Shown: piece by piece, positions 40,785 through 52,304 of the stretch
Layout of the letters: the number at the start of each line of letters is the position of its first letter
Numbering within the stretch: the stretch's first letter is position 1
Origin: Nocardia sp. NRRL S-836
Lineage (GTDB): Bacteria; Actinomycetota; Actinomycetes; Mycobacteriales; Pseudonocardiaceae
Direction: 5' to 3'
Length of the DNA stretch: 64,000 nt
Assembly (NCBI RefSeq): GCF_001279525.1
Contig: NZ_LGDY01000109.1
Span: 1-64,000, forward strand
Translations under genes and position numbers: made by a program
The notes under the pieces: model-generated
The model's database searches: none
The model's input: the letters and a program-made list of their open reading frames with translations, nothing else
Told to the model about the DNA's origin: nothing

Positions 40785-42181
40785 TCGACTGGTTGCAACA
40801 CTCAACACCGGGTCTGCTGACCCTCGCGGTGGTCAGCATCGCGGTGCTGCTGCTCCTCATCATCAAGTTCAAGGTCGAGCCGTTCATCGCGCTGATCGTC
40901 GTCGCGCTGCTGGTGGCGCTGGCCGCCGGCGTGCCGACGGAGGCCCTGGTCGGGTCGGCGCAGAAGGCGTCGGACTCGTTGCTGGAGAAGGGCTTCGGCG
41001 GCATCCTCGGCCACATCGCCGCGATCATCGGGCTCGGCACGCTGCTGGGCGCGATCCTCGAGGCGTCCGGTGGCGCGCAGGTGCTGATGGACCGGCTGAT
41101 GCGCGCGTTCGGCGAGAAGCGCGCGCCGGTCGCGATCGGCCTCGCCGGCCTGATCTTCGGTGTGCCGGTCTTCTTCGACATCGGCATCTTCGTGCTCGCG
41201 CCGCTGGTCTACGTGGCGGCCAAGCGCAGCGGCAAGTCGATCGTGCTGTTCAGCATGCCGTTGCTCGCGGGTCTGTCGGTCATGCACGCGTTCATGCCGC
41301 CGCACCCCGGTCCGGTGGCGGCGGCCGGTCTGCTGAAGGTCTCGCTGGGCTGGATCATCGTCATGGGTCTCGCCGTGGCGATCCCGTCCTGGTTCGTCGG
41401 CGGTGTCCTCTACTCGTACTGGATCGGCAAGCGCATCAACGTCCCGGTGCCGGAGGAGATGCTGGCCGCGGCCGAGCTGGCGCGCTCGGAGAACGGCTCC
41501 GACAAGACGCCACCGCCGCTGGGCCTGGTGCTCTCGATCATCGGCCTGCCGCTGGTGCTGATCCTCTCCGGCACGTTCGGCTCGATCTTGCTCACCAAGG
41601 GCACTCGCCTGTACTCGGTGGCGACGTTCTTCGGCACGCCCGCGGTGGCGCTGACGATCTCGGTGCTGCTGGCGTTCTGGCTGCTCGGGTTCCGGCGCGG
41701 CATGACCCGCGAGAAGGTCGCGGAGATGTCCGCCGCCTCGCTGAAGCCGGTCGCGATGATCCTGCTCGTGGTCGGTGCCGGTGGCTTCTTCGGTGCCGTG
41801 CTGGCCGCGACGGGCATCGGCAAGACGCTCGCGAACGAGCTGGCGGGCATCGGTCTCCCGGTGATCGCGCTGTCGTACGTGATCAGCTGCGTCATCCGGA
41901 TCGCGCAGGGTTCCGCGACGGTCGCGATCGTGACGACCGCGGGCATCGTGGCGCCGGTGCTGGCGGACCTGAACTACTCGCAGCCCCAGCTCGCGCTGGT
42001 CGTCATGGCCATCGCGTCCGGCTCGATCATCGCCTCGCACGTCAACGACGGCGGGTTCTGGATCGTGTCGCGGTACTTCGGGCTGTCGGTGAAGGAGACG
42101 CTGCAGTCGTGGACGGTCCTCGAGACCATCCTCTCGGTGGTCGGTTTCGTGGTCGCCGGGCTGCTCAGCCTGATCGTCTGA
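40781..42181 (+). CDS. GntP-family permease
   Basis: 466 residues, about 12-14 membrane segments. Gluconate:H+ symporter family signatures: FGGILGHIAAIIGLGTLLGA, GVPVFFDIGIFVLAPLVYVA, MHAFMPPHPGPVAAA, RIAQGSATVAIVTTAGI and ASHVNDGGFWIVSRYFGLS. Members carry gluconate, D-serine or similar acids; here D-amino acids or their N-acyl forms are most likely (inference from context). GTG start overlapping the deacylase stop. Confidence 0.93.
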   Translation: MIDWLQHSTPGLLTLAVVSIAVLLLLIIKFKVEPFIALIVVALLVALAAGVPTEALVGSAQKASDSLLEKGFGGILGHIAAIIGLGTLLGAILEASGGAQVLMDRLMRAFGEKRAPVAIGLAGLIFGVPVFFDIGIFVLAPLVYVAAKRSGKSIVLFSMPLLAGLSVMHAFMPPHPGPVAAAGLLKVSLGWIIVMGLAVAIPSWFVGGVLYSYWIGKRINVPVPEEMLAAAELARSENGSDKTPPPLGLVLSIIGLPLVLILSGTFGSILLTKGTRLYSVATFFGTPAVALTISVLLAFWLLGFRRGMTREKVAEMSAASLKPVAMILLVVGAGGFFGAVLAATGIGKTLANELAGIGLPVIALSYVISCVIRIAQGSATVAIVTTAGIVAPVLADLNYSQPQLALVVMAIASGSIIASHVNDGGFWIVSRYFGLSVKETLQSWTVLETILSVVGFVVAGLLSLIV

Positions 42182-42209
42182 TCAGACAAAACCCAACAAG
42201 TTCCAACGC

Positions 42210-42238
42210 TTGACAACGCGGGCCCCGGATCTGAGGAT
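42210..42238 (+). promoter_or_regulatory. Probable promoter of the alpha-galactosidase gene
   Basis: TTGACA (42210-42215), 17-bp spacer, GAGGAT (42233-42238), 42 bp before the ATG at 42280. Confidence 0.5.
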
Positions 42239-42279
42239 CGGCACATTGTTCATTTGTGTTTGATGTGGACGGGGCCCGC

Positions 42280-44367
42280 ATGAGCAACACGGAGGTCGTG
42301 CACCTGCACGACGACACCTCCAGCGTCGTCATCACGATCGAGGGCGCAGGCCTGCCGGTCGTGACGCACTGGGGGCGCACCCTCGGAGACCTCGACCAGG
42401 CCGCACTGCGCGGCCTGGTCGACGTCGTCTCGTGGAGCAACCCGAACAACACACCGGACGTCCCCGTCCCGCTCGCGCTGCTGCCCGACGCCGGTGCCGG
42501 GTACTCCGGCCGGCCCGGTCTACGCGGCCACCGCGGCGGCGCGCACTTCGCCCCGGCCCTGCGGGTGACGTCGTTCTCCGGTGAAGCCGGGATCTTCCGC
42601 TACGTCGCCTCGGACGAGGCCGCCGAGCTGACCGTGACCGGCACCGTCGAGCTGCTGGAGTCCGGCATGCTCCGCCTGCGGCACGTCGTCCGCAACGACG
42701 GCACGACGCCGTACGCGCTGGAGGGGCTGGAAACCGCGCTGCCGATCTCCGCGCACGCCACCGAGCTGCTCGACTTCACCGGCCGCTGGAGCCGGGAGCG
42801 CTCACCGCAGCGGCAGGCGCTGCACTACGGCTCGTGGGTGCGGGAGAGCCGGCGCGGGCGCACCGGGCACGACGCGACCATCGGGCTGCTGGCGGGCACG
42901 CCGGGGTTCTCGTTCCGCGCCGGCGAGGTGTGGGCGCTGCACGTGGCGTGGAGCGGCAACCACGTGACGTACGCGGAGAACCTGGTCGACGGATCGCCCG
43001 TGCTGGGCGGCGGCGAACTGCTGCTGCCCGGTGAGATGACGCTGGCACCGGGCCAGGAGTACGAGTCGCCGTGGCTGTACGCCGCCTACTCGCCGGCGGG
43101 CATCGACGGCATCAGCGCGGCGTTCCACCGCCGGCTGCGCGAGCGCGCGGCACGGCCGCGGCCGGTCGTGCTCAACACGTGGGAGGCCGTGTACTTCGAC
43201 CACGACCTGGCGCGGCTGACGTCGCTGGCCGACACCGCCGCCGCCATGGGGGTCGAGCGGTTCGTGCTGGACGACGGCTGGTTCCGGCACCGCCGCGACG
43301 ACACCGCGGGCCTGGGCGACTGGTACGTGGACGAGACCGTGTGGCCGGACGGGCTGACCCCGTTGATCGAGCACGTCCGCGCGCTCGGCATGGAGTTCGG
43401 CCTCTGGTTCGAACCGGAGATGGTCAACACGGACTCCGACCTCTACCGCGCCCACCCCGACTGGGTGCTCGGGCCGCGTCCCGGCGTGCTGCCGCCGCCC
43501 TCGCGCCACCAGCAGGTCCTCGACATCGCGAACCCCGACGCGTACGCGTACATCCTCGACCGCGTCTCGTCCGTGCTGTCGGACAACGACATCGGCTTCG
43601 TGAAGTGGGACCACAACCGCGACCTGATCGGCTCGCGCGTGCACGAGCAGACCGCGGCGTACTACCGGCTGCTGGACGAGCTGCGGCTGCGGCACCCGCA
43701 CGTGGAGATCGAGAGCTGCTCCTCCGGCGGCGGGCGGATCGACCTCGGCGTGCTCGCGCGGACCGACCGGGTGTGGACGTCGGACTGCAACGACGCCCTG
43801 GAACGCCAGCTGATCCAGCGGTGGACGGGCGTGTTCCTGCCGCCGGAGCTGATGGGCGCGCACGTCGGTCCGACGAAGTCGCACACCACGGGACGCGTGC
43901 ACGACCTGTCGTTCCGCGTGGCCACGGCGATGTTCGGGCACTTCGGCATCGAGTGGGACATCGACTCGGCCACCGAGGAGGAACGCGCCGGGCTGCGGGC
44001 CGCGATCGAGTACTACAAGGACGTGCGGGCGCTGGTGCACTCCGGTGTCACCGTGCACGCCGACCACCCCGACCCCGCCGCCTGGGTGCACGGCGTCGTC
44101 GCCGCCGACCGGTCGGAGGCCCTCTTCGGCTACTTCCAGCTCGCGACCTCCGTGCAGAACAAGCCGCGCCGGGTGCGGCTGCCCGGACTCGACCCCGCCC
44201 GCACGTACCGGCTCTCGTTCGACGCCCCCGCCGGACGGCCGCGGCTGACCCAGAGCGGCCCCGAGTCGTGGGAGCCGGTGGAGCTGCCCGGTTCGGTGCT
44301 GTCGGAGTCCGGCGTGCAGCTGCCGGTGCTGGAACCGGAGCAGGCGGTCCTGCTCCGCCTGCGGTAG
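42280..44367 (+). CDS. Alpha-galactosidase (GH36)
   Basis: 695 residues, no signal peptide, so cytoplasmic. N-terminal beta-sandwich (1-290), then the TIM barrel: VLNTWEAVYFDHD, ERFVLDDGWFRHRRDD, GLWFEPEMVNTDSDLY, nucleophile Asp in DIGFVKWDHNRDL, CSSGGGRIDLGVL, acid/base Asp in TDRVWTSDCNDALERQ. The C-terminal beta domain starts near 610. All catalytic residues present. Hydrolyses terminal alpha-galactosides such as melibiose/raffinose. Monocistronic with its own terminator. Confidence 0.94.
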   Translation: MSNTEVVHLHDDTSSVVITIEGAGLPVVTHWGRTLGDLDQAALRGLVDVVSWSNPNNTPDVPVPLALLPDAGAGYSGRPGLRGHRGGAHFAPALRVTSFSGEAGIFRYVASDEAAELTVTGTVELLESGMLRLRHVVRNDGTTPYALEGLETALPISAHATELLDFTGRWSRERSPQRQALHYGSWVRESRRGRTGHDATIGLLAGTPGFSFRAGEVWALHVAWSGNHVTYAENLVDGSPVLGGGELLLPGEMTLAPGQEYESPWLYAAYSPAGIDGISAAFHRRLRERAARPRPVVLNTWEAVYFDHDLARLTSLADTAAAMGVERFVLDDGWFRHRRDDTAGLGDWYVDETVWPDGLTPLIEHVRALGMEFGLWFEPEMVNTDSDLYRAHPDWVLGPRPGVLPPPSRHQQVLDIANPDAYAYILDRVSSVLSDNDIGFVKWDHNRDLIGSRVHEQTAAYYRLLDELRLRHPHVEIESCSSGGGRIDLGVLARTDRVWTSDCNDALERQLIQRWTGVFLPPELMGAHVGPTKSHTTGRVHDLSFRVATAMFGHFGIEWDIDSATEEERAGLRAAIEYYKDVRALVHSGVTVHADHPDPAAWVHGVVAADRSEALFGYFQLATSVQNKPRRVRLPGLDPARTYRLSFDAPAGRPRLTQSGPESWEPVELPGSVLSESGVQLPVLEPEQAVLLRLR

Positions 44368-44374
44368 CACGGGA

Positions 44375-44401
44375 AAGCCCCGGCGGTGCACGCCGGGGCT
44401 T
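44375..44401 (+). terminator. Terminator of the alpha-galactosidase gene
   Basis: An 11-bp stem AAGCCCCGGCG (44375-44385) pairs with 44391-44401, 7 bp past the stop, followed by a pyrimidine-rich run. Confidence 0.8.
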
Positions 44402-44604
44402 CCCTCTCCCCTTCTACTGGCCGACGCGTGTTCCGCCGGCCCTGGTGGCCCACCACCTCCCGCCAACGCCCTGCACGTTGGCGTCACCGCGGATCCGGTC
44501 CCCTGCGACCAGGCGCCGCGGTCACCCCGCGGTGGTGAGCTGAACCTCCCGTGGCCTCTGACGCCCTGGACACGCGGGCCGGGCCGGAACGGTTCAAAAA
44601 GATC

Positions 44605-45780
44605 TCACCCCGCGAACATCGCCCGCTTCAGCGCAGGCAGGGCGCTCGCGGTCCGCAGCACGGTCTTGAACACCGTCCGCGCCACCGGGTTGCCGTCCGC
44701 GAACTGCCGGGCCGCCCGCAGCGAGTCGCGCACGGCCGCGAACCCGTAGGTGTACATCTCCGCCTCGTACCGCCCGATGGCCTCGACCGGGTCACCACCC
44801 CCGCCGAGCACCCGTGCCAGCAGCTGCGCGTCCCGCAACGCGACGTTCGCCCCGATCCCCCGCATCGGCGTCATGGCGTGGATGGCGTCGCCGAGCAGCG
44901 TGACCCGCGACGGCTCCCAGCGGTCGATCACCCGCGCCGACCTGATGTGCCACTGGGAGATCGTCTCCTCGGGCGAGTTCGCGACGATCCGGCGCAGGTC
45001 GGGACTCCACCGCGCGATCCGCCGCAGCACCTCCGCCCGCAGGTCCAGCCCGTCGTGGACGGTCAGGCCGGCCGCCGCGAACGCCCACATCAGGTACGGC
45101 CGCTCGTTGTCGAACAACAACCCGTCCGCGTCCGTGACGCCCAGCCCGTCGTGCACGGCGAGGAACATCCCGGCCCTGCCGGTCGGCACGATCGAGTTCG
45201 CGCGCACCGTCAGCGCCGACGGCACCCAGTCGTGCTCGTCCAGGAACAGCTTGCCCGCGATCGCGGCCACCCCGGCGTCCTCGGTGCCGGCGTGTGGCAG
45301 GTACTGCCCGCGCACCCGTGACCGGATGCCGTCCGCGCCGACGAGCACGTCACACGTCTCCGTCGTGCCGTCCGCGAAGTGCAGCGTGATGCCGTCGCCC
45401 TCCGAATAGCGCTCGAACCGCTTGCCGAACCGCACGTCCAGCCCGTCGAGCAGCACCTGCCGCAACGTGATCCGGCTGGCCGAGTAGTGGTTCTCCACCT
45501 CGGGGTCCAGCACCAGCAGCCGCGTGAGCCGCTCGGTCAGGAAGCCGAACCCGTCACCACCGGTCCGTCCGGCCGTGCGCTCGAACCGCTCCCAATTCGC
45601 CGCGGGCAGGCACTCCCGCAACGCGGCAGCGCCGTGCGGGTTGATGTGCACCCGATATCCCTGCAAGCGGTCCGTGCGCGAGCGATCGCGCTCGTACACC
45701 ACCACGTCCACGCCGGCCTTGCGCAACCCGTGCGCCAGGCACAGCCCACCGATTCCCCCACCTACCACTGCGATCCCCAT
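44605..45780 (-). CDS. FAD-dependent monooxygenase
   Basis: 391 residues from ATG 45780 (15 bp earlier another ATG is in frame). Group A flavin hydroxylase: GIAVVGGGIGGLCLAHGLRK at the N-terminus, DVLVGADGIRSRVRGQYLP near 147 (DG motif), and GDAIHAMTPMRGIGANVALR near 287 (GD motif). Likely hydroxylates an aromatic or polycyclic compound, or inactivates an antibiotic; substrate not readable. Divergent from a TetR gene with a shared palindrome. Confidence 0.9.
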   Translation of the reverse strand: MGIAVVGGGIGGLCLAHGLRKAGVDVVVYERDRSRTDRLQGYRVHINPHGAAALRECLPAANWERFERTAGRTGGDGFGFLTERLTRLLVLDPEVENHYSASRITLRQVLLDGLDVRFGKRFERYSEGDGITLHFADGTTETCDVLVGADGIRSRVRGQYLPHAGTEDAGVAAIAGKLFLDEHDWVPSALTVRANSIVPTGRAGMFLAVHDGLGVTDADGLLFDNERPYLMWAFAAAGLTVHDGLDLRAEVLRRIARWSPDLRRIVANSPEETISQWHIRSARVIDRWEPSRVTLLGDAIHAMTPMRGIGANVALRDAQLLARVLGGGGDPVEAIGRYEAEMYTYGFAAVRDSLRAARQFADGNPVARTVFKTVLRTASALPALKRAMFAG

Positions 45781-45790
45781 GGCACCCACT

Positions 45791-45808
45791 ATCAACCGTA
45801 TGGTTGAT
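45791..45808. promoter_or_regulatory. Palindromic TetR operator
   Basis: ATCAACC-GTAT-GGTTGAT is a perfect 7+7 palindrome between the divergent monooxygenase and TetR genes; a further GTCAACC half site follows at about 45813. Typical place for a local repressor. Confidence 0.7.
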
Positions 45809-45855
45809 TAAGTCAACCAGTCAGCTGAAAACTCCGGTTGGGTTACCGTGTCGCC

Positions 45856-46458
45856 GTGGATCAACGCCGCTCTCCCAGTCCCGCGGAACGCAAGCGCGAC
45901 CCGGAACGCACGCGGGCCCGCATCATGGAGGCGGCCACGGCGGAGTTCGCCGCGAAGGGCTACGCGGCGACCCGCACCACCGACATCGCGGCACGCGCGG
46001 GCGTGAACAAGCAGCTGATCTCGTACTACTTCGGCGGCAAGGAAGGTCTGTACCGCGAGATCGCCACGTCCTGGCACACCGAGGGCACGGCGATGGCGAG
46101 CACCGACCAGCCGCTGGACGAGGTGATCGCGGCGTTCGTGATGACCACGGTCCACAACCGCGACCAGGGCCGGCTGTGGGCGTGGGCGAACCTGTCCGGC
46201 GACATGCCCTCCGTGGACGGCGACTTCCTCCGGGCGCAGGCCGAGACGTTCCGCGCCCGCCAGGCCACCGGCGAGGTGCCCGCCGACCTCGACCCGACCA
46301 TGCTGCTGCTGGCGCTGATGGCGGCGGCCTCGGCGCCGATGATGTTGCAGGAGACCGCGCGCCAGCTGACCGGCGAGGACCCGGCGACCCCCGAGTTCGC
46401 CGAGAAGTACGCCGCGCAGCTGGGCCGGTTGGTGCGTCACCTGTCGGCCCGCGACTGA
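45856..46458 (+). CDS. TetR-family transcriptional regulator
   Basis: 200 residues from GTG 45856. HTH: RTRARIMEAATAEFAAKGYA then TTDIAARAGVNKQLISYYFG and GKEGLYREIA. The ligand domain is Met/Ala-rich (LLLALMAAASAPMMLQ). Probable repressor of the divergent monooxygenase and of itself through the palindrome at 45791-45808. Confidence 0.92.
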   Translation: MDQRRSPSPAERKRDPERTRARIMEAATAEFAAKGYAATRTTDIAARAGVNKQLISYYFGGKEGLYREIATSWHTEGTAMASTDQPLDEVIAAFVMTTVHNRDQGRLWAWANLSGDMPSVDGDFLRAQAETFRARQATGEVPADLDPTMLLLALMAAASAPMMLQETARQLTGEDPATPEFAEKYAAQLGRLVRHLSARD

Positions 46459-46518
46459 CTCCGGCCGCGTTTTTGTTCTCACGCGGTGCCGTGCAGCGCC
46501 TCCGCGCTCACCCGCACG

Positions 46519-46995
46519 TCAGTCGGGGCGGCTCGCGGCCTTGATCCGCAGCTGCTGCTTCAGGCCCTTCAGGCCGCCGCGCATCATCAGGTCGTGGTTG
46601 CCGCGGAAGAACGGCTTCGCGATCAGCACGAGCCGGCGCAGCAGCGCCTTGTGGACCACGACCTCCTGGTCGAACACCAGGTCCGTGCCGCCGTCGCGGC
46701 CGATGATCTCCCAGCTCGCAAAGCCTTCGAGGTCACCGGACAACGTGGCGCGCAGCAGGCCGGCCTGCTGGTTGCGGATGCTGTGGCGCACCCGCACGAC
46801 CAGGTCGAACGGCAGGAACGACCGGCATCTGAGCTCGCCGGACTCGTCGTCGATCCTCGTCGCCGACCGGACCTCCGGCCACCACCGCGGGTAGTTCGCG
46901 ATGTCGGACAGCACCTCGTACACGGCTTCCGGCGGCGCGCAGACGTGCCACACGCTGCGGAACCGGTAGCGGTTGAGTGACACGGCCGACATCAT
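46519..46995 (-). CDS. SRPBCC (START-like) family protein
   Basis: 158 residues. Polyketide-cyclase/dehydrase-like lipid-binding fold: YRFRSVWHVCAPPEAVYEVL, DIANYPRWWPEVRSATRI, PFDLVVRVRHSI, FASWEIIGRDGGTDLVFDQE and a basic C-terminal helix (FFRGNHDLMMRGGLKGLKQQ). Such proteins bind small hydrophobic ligands; no enzyme motif is visible. Single gene. Confidence 0.85.
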   Translation of the reverse strand: MMSAVSLNRYRFRSVWHVCAPPEAVYEVLSDIANYPRWWPEVRSATRIDDESGELRCRSFLPFDLVVRVRHSIRNQQAGLLRATLSGDLEGFASWEIIGRDGGTDLVFDQEVVVHKALLRRLVLIAKPFFRGNHDLMMRGGLKGLKQQLRIKAASRPD

Positions 46996-47111
46996 CCCGG
47001 ATCACTCGGTGGAGTGACAGACTCTCGACAGAAGTCACATTGAGACGCTGACTCCGCGCGAGCGGGACTCGGCTCCAGCGCCGTTCGAGCGGAACCCGAG
47101 CCGGGCCGGGT

Positions 47112-47293
47112 TCACTTCTCTGCGAGGCGAGGAAGCCGTTCCAGGGTGCGCAGCCAGCCGATGGCCACGACGCGGCGGAGTGCCTGCTCCGACAGGTCGA
47201 GCGCCTCGGCGAGGCTGAAGGGGTATGCCACCGGCAGCCCGCGTGACGCCGTGAATGCGCGCTCGCGGTGGACCGACGTGTCGAGTGGGATCC

Positions 47294-47297
<4 letters not shown>
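47112..47297 (-). CDS. Small hypothetical protein coupled to uvrA
   Basis: 61 residues, GTG start overlapping the uvrA stop by 4 nt (GTGA). Sequence starts [20 protein letters not shown] and ends in a helical, Leu-rich stretch ([20 protein letters not shown]). The exact overlap, as seen at other coupled genes here, favours a real gene, but no family is recognised and composition alone does not settle it. Confidence 0.4.
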
Positions 47298-50173
<2,876 letters not shown>

Positions 50174-50219
50174 TGGGGTCCCTTCGGGGTGCTGTCGGCG
50201 GGTCACTCACGCCACTCTT

Positions 50220-50247
50220 CCGAACAAGCGTTCGAAGCGTACTAGCA
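50220..50247 (-). promoter_or_regulatory. LexA (SOS) box and -10 of uvrA
   Basis: TCGAACGCTTGTTCGG (minus strand, 50235-50220) fits the actinobacterial SOS consensus TCGAAC-N4-GTTCGA with one end mismatch. A TGC-TAGTAC extended -10 (50247-50239) lies just upstream, so LexA would cover the transcription start. Confidence 0.75.
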
Positions 50248-50395
50248 TCGGTTCGGCGGCTGCGTGCGACCCGACACCCATGCTAGGGGCGACCCCTGAC
50301 AAAAACGGATCGGGCGGCTCACGCATTCCCCCGAGCGGCCTCCACCTCCTAGGCTGGACACTTCGATCAGCCTCAACGTCGGGGAGAGGCAGCAC

Positions 50396-51148
50396 ATGAC
50401 CTACACGCCGTCCACGCAGCACACGTCGGTGCCGGCTCCGCGGGGAGTGCCCGAGCGGCACCTCACCGCGGTGCGGCAGGCGACGGACGTGCTGTTCGAG
50501 GTCGTCGGGGAGCTGGACGAGACCGCGGTGCGCGGTGCGAGCCTGCTGCCCGGCTGGACCCGCGGCCACGTCGTCACCCACCTCGCGCGCAACGCCGACG
50601 CGCTGGTGAACCTGCTCACCTGGGCCAAGACCGGGGTCGAGCACCAGGCGTACACGTCGCGGACGGACCGCGACGCCGACATCGAGGAGGGCTCCCGCCG
50701 GCTGCTGCAGGTGATCAAGGCCGACCTCGACTCCGCGTGCCAGCGCTTCGACGTGGCGTGCCGGGACATGCCCGCGCACGCGTGGCGCTCCGAGGTCAGC
50801 GCACCCAAGGGCGCGGTGATCGCGGCGTCCACGGTGCCGGTGCTGCGGCTGCGCGAGGTGTGGGTGCACCTGGTCGACCTGAACACCGGTGTGACGTTCG
50901 ACGACCTGCCCGCCGACTTCGTGGTGGAGTTCCTCGACGACGCCGTGGAGCAGTTCGAGGGCCGGGTGGAGCCGTTCACGGTCGAGGTCGCGCTGCCGGA
51001 CGGCACTCAGCGCAGCTGGGGGCTCAACGGCCCGCCCAGCCGCAGCTCGGTGAGCGGGTCCGCGAGCGCCGTGCTGGCGTGGCTGACCGGCCGCTCGGAC
51101 GGCACCGGCGTGCGCGGCGAGCTGCCCGACCTGCCGGACTGGGTCTGA
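50396..51148 (+). CDS. Maleylpyruvate isomerase/MDMPI-family mycothiol-dependent enzyme
   Basis: 250 residues. DinB-like four-helix N-terminal domain: VLFEVVGELDETAVRGASLL, PGWTRGHVVTHLARNADALV (metal-binding His), REVWVHLVDLNTG (second His region, about 160). The C-terminal part FTVEVALPDGTQRSWGLNGP is the MDMPI C domain. Family members use mycothiol for isomerisation or detoxification. Its last 142 bp overlap the convergent acyltransferase gene. Confidence 0.88.
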   Translation: MTYTPSTQHTSVPAPRGVPERHLTAVRQATDVLFEVVGELDETAVRGASLLPGWTRGHVVTHLARNADALVNLLTWAKTGVEHQAYTSRTDRDADIEEGSRRLLQVIKADLDSACQRFDVACRDMPAHAWRSEVSAPKGAVIAASTVPVLRLREVWVHLVDLNTGVTFDDLPADFVVEFLDDAVEQFEGRVEPFTVEVALPDGTQRSWGLNGPPSRSSVSGSASAVLAWLTGRSDGTGVRGELPDLPDWV

Positions 51149-52155
51149 GTCAGCCACCGGTAGGCGGGCCGTTCGACGAACCTCGTCAACGCCCAGCCCA
51201 GCACCACCGCCGAGGCGAGGAACCCGGCCGGCAGCCACCCGGACCGCAGCCCGATGAAGTGCATGCGGTCCATCACCACGGTGCCGATCTGCTGGTGTGC
51301 CAGGTACACGCCGTAGGAGATGCCGGCGAGCCACGTCACCTGCTTCTGGACGGGGTTGAAGAACACCCAGTCGGGTCCAGCGGCGGCCGCGCACACCAGC
51401 AGTAGCAAAAGCCCGAAGCCCAGCGTTGATCCGTACTCGCTCGTGTGAACCGCCTGTGCCACCAAAGTGGCGGTCAGCAGCGCGGCCAGGTGCAGCGTGC
51501 CCATCCGGTGTTTGGACCACAGCCAGATGGCAATCCCTGCTGCGAACAGCTGCGCGCGGTGCAGCGCGAACCCGTTGTAGATCGTGAAGAGCGCGTGCGA
51601 GTGGTCCAGCAGCGGTCGCAGCAGCAGCGGCGTGACCACCAGCGCCCACAGGAAGATCCGCAGCTTCGTGCCGCGCAGTCGTTTGACCAGCAGCGCACCC
51701 GCGACGAACGCGCAGATCTGCACCGGCACGGTCCAGTAGGCGAAGTCGACGATGTCGACGTCCGGGAACCACTGGTTGATCAGCAGCAGGTTGTAGACGA
51801 CGTCACGGCCGTCGAGCTGGCTCCACCCCTCCGGAGCGATCCACCTCTGCACGGAGTAGGTGAGCAGCACGGCGGCCATGTAGGCGGGCAGCAGCCGCGC
51901 GAGTCTTCTCCACACGAACCGGCCCGGCCGGCCGTGGCTGAGGGTCGCACAGGCGAAGAAGGCGGAGACGACCATCAGGGTGCTGGCACCCATCGACATC
52001 GGGAAGGTGAACGGCAACGGCCCCAGGTCGGGGTGGCTGCTGACACTCGTGAGCGTGGCGTGGTGGAGCAGCACGCACCCGATGGCGACCACCCTGAGCA
52101 CGTCCCAGCTGACCCGCCGGGCCGCCTGGGGCTTGTGTCGTTGCGCTGGAATCAC
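51007..52155 (-). CDS. Acyltransferase 3 family membrane protein
   Basis: 382 residues if started at GTG 52155; an ATG at 52257 would add 34 residues but lies in an AT-rich promoter-like stretch. About ten membrane segments. Family marks: SWDVLRVVAIGCVLLHHATL near the N-terminus (catalytic His in LLHH), FVWRRLARLLPAYMAAVLLT, YWTVPVQICAFVAGALLV, SYGVYLAHQQIG and FVERPAYRWLT. O-acylates carbohydrates or envelope compounds in this family; substrate unknown. The last 46 residues, rich in Ser/Pro, are encoded antisense to the MDMPI gene. Confidence 0.85.
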   Translation of the reverse strand: MIPAQRHKPQAARRVSWDVLRVVAIGCVLLHHATLTSVSSHPDLGPLPFTFPMSMGASTLMVVSAFFACATLSHGRPGRFVWRRLARLLPAYMAAVLLTYSVQRWIAPEGWSQLDGRDVVYNLLLINQWFPDVDIVDFAYWTVPVQICAFVAGALLVKRLRGTKLRIFLWALVVTPLLLRPLLDHSHALFTIYNGFALHRAQLFAAGIAIWLWSKHRMGTLHLAALLTATLVAQAVHTSEYGSTLGFGLLLLLVCAAAAGPDWVFFNPVQKQVTWLAGISYGVYLAHQQIGTVVMDRMHFIGLRSGWLPAGFLASAVVLGWALTRFVERPAYRWLTQTQSGRSGSSPRTPVPSERPVSHASTALADPLTELRLGGPLSPQLR

Positions 52156-52304
52156 GATGAGGTGGGGACCTGTTCGTCGACGGGGTGTGGTGCGTTCGGA
52201 GTACGCGGCGACGGATTGTTGACCTTTACTTACCCTATGAGTGCAACCTGTATGCAACCTGAAGGTGTGCGTTGCACCGCGTCGAGCGACTACGGTCAGC
52301 CACC

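Noticed and set aside
44402..44604. Possible tRNA or small RNA between alpha-galactosidase and monooxygenase
   Set aside because: No cloverleaf, T-loop sequence or promoter-hairpin pair found.
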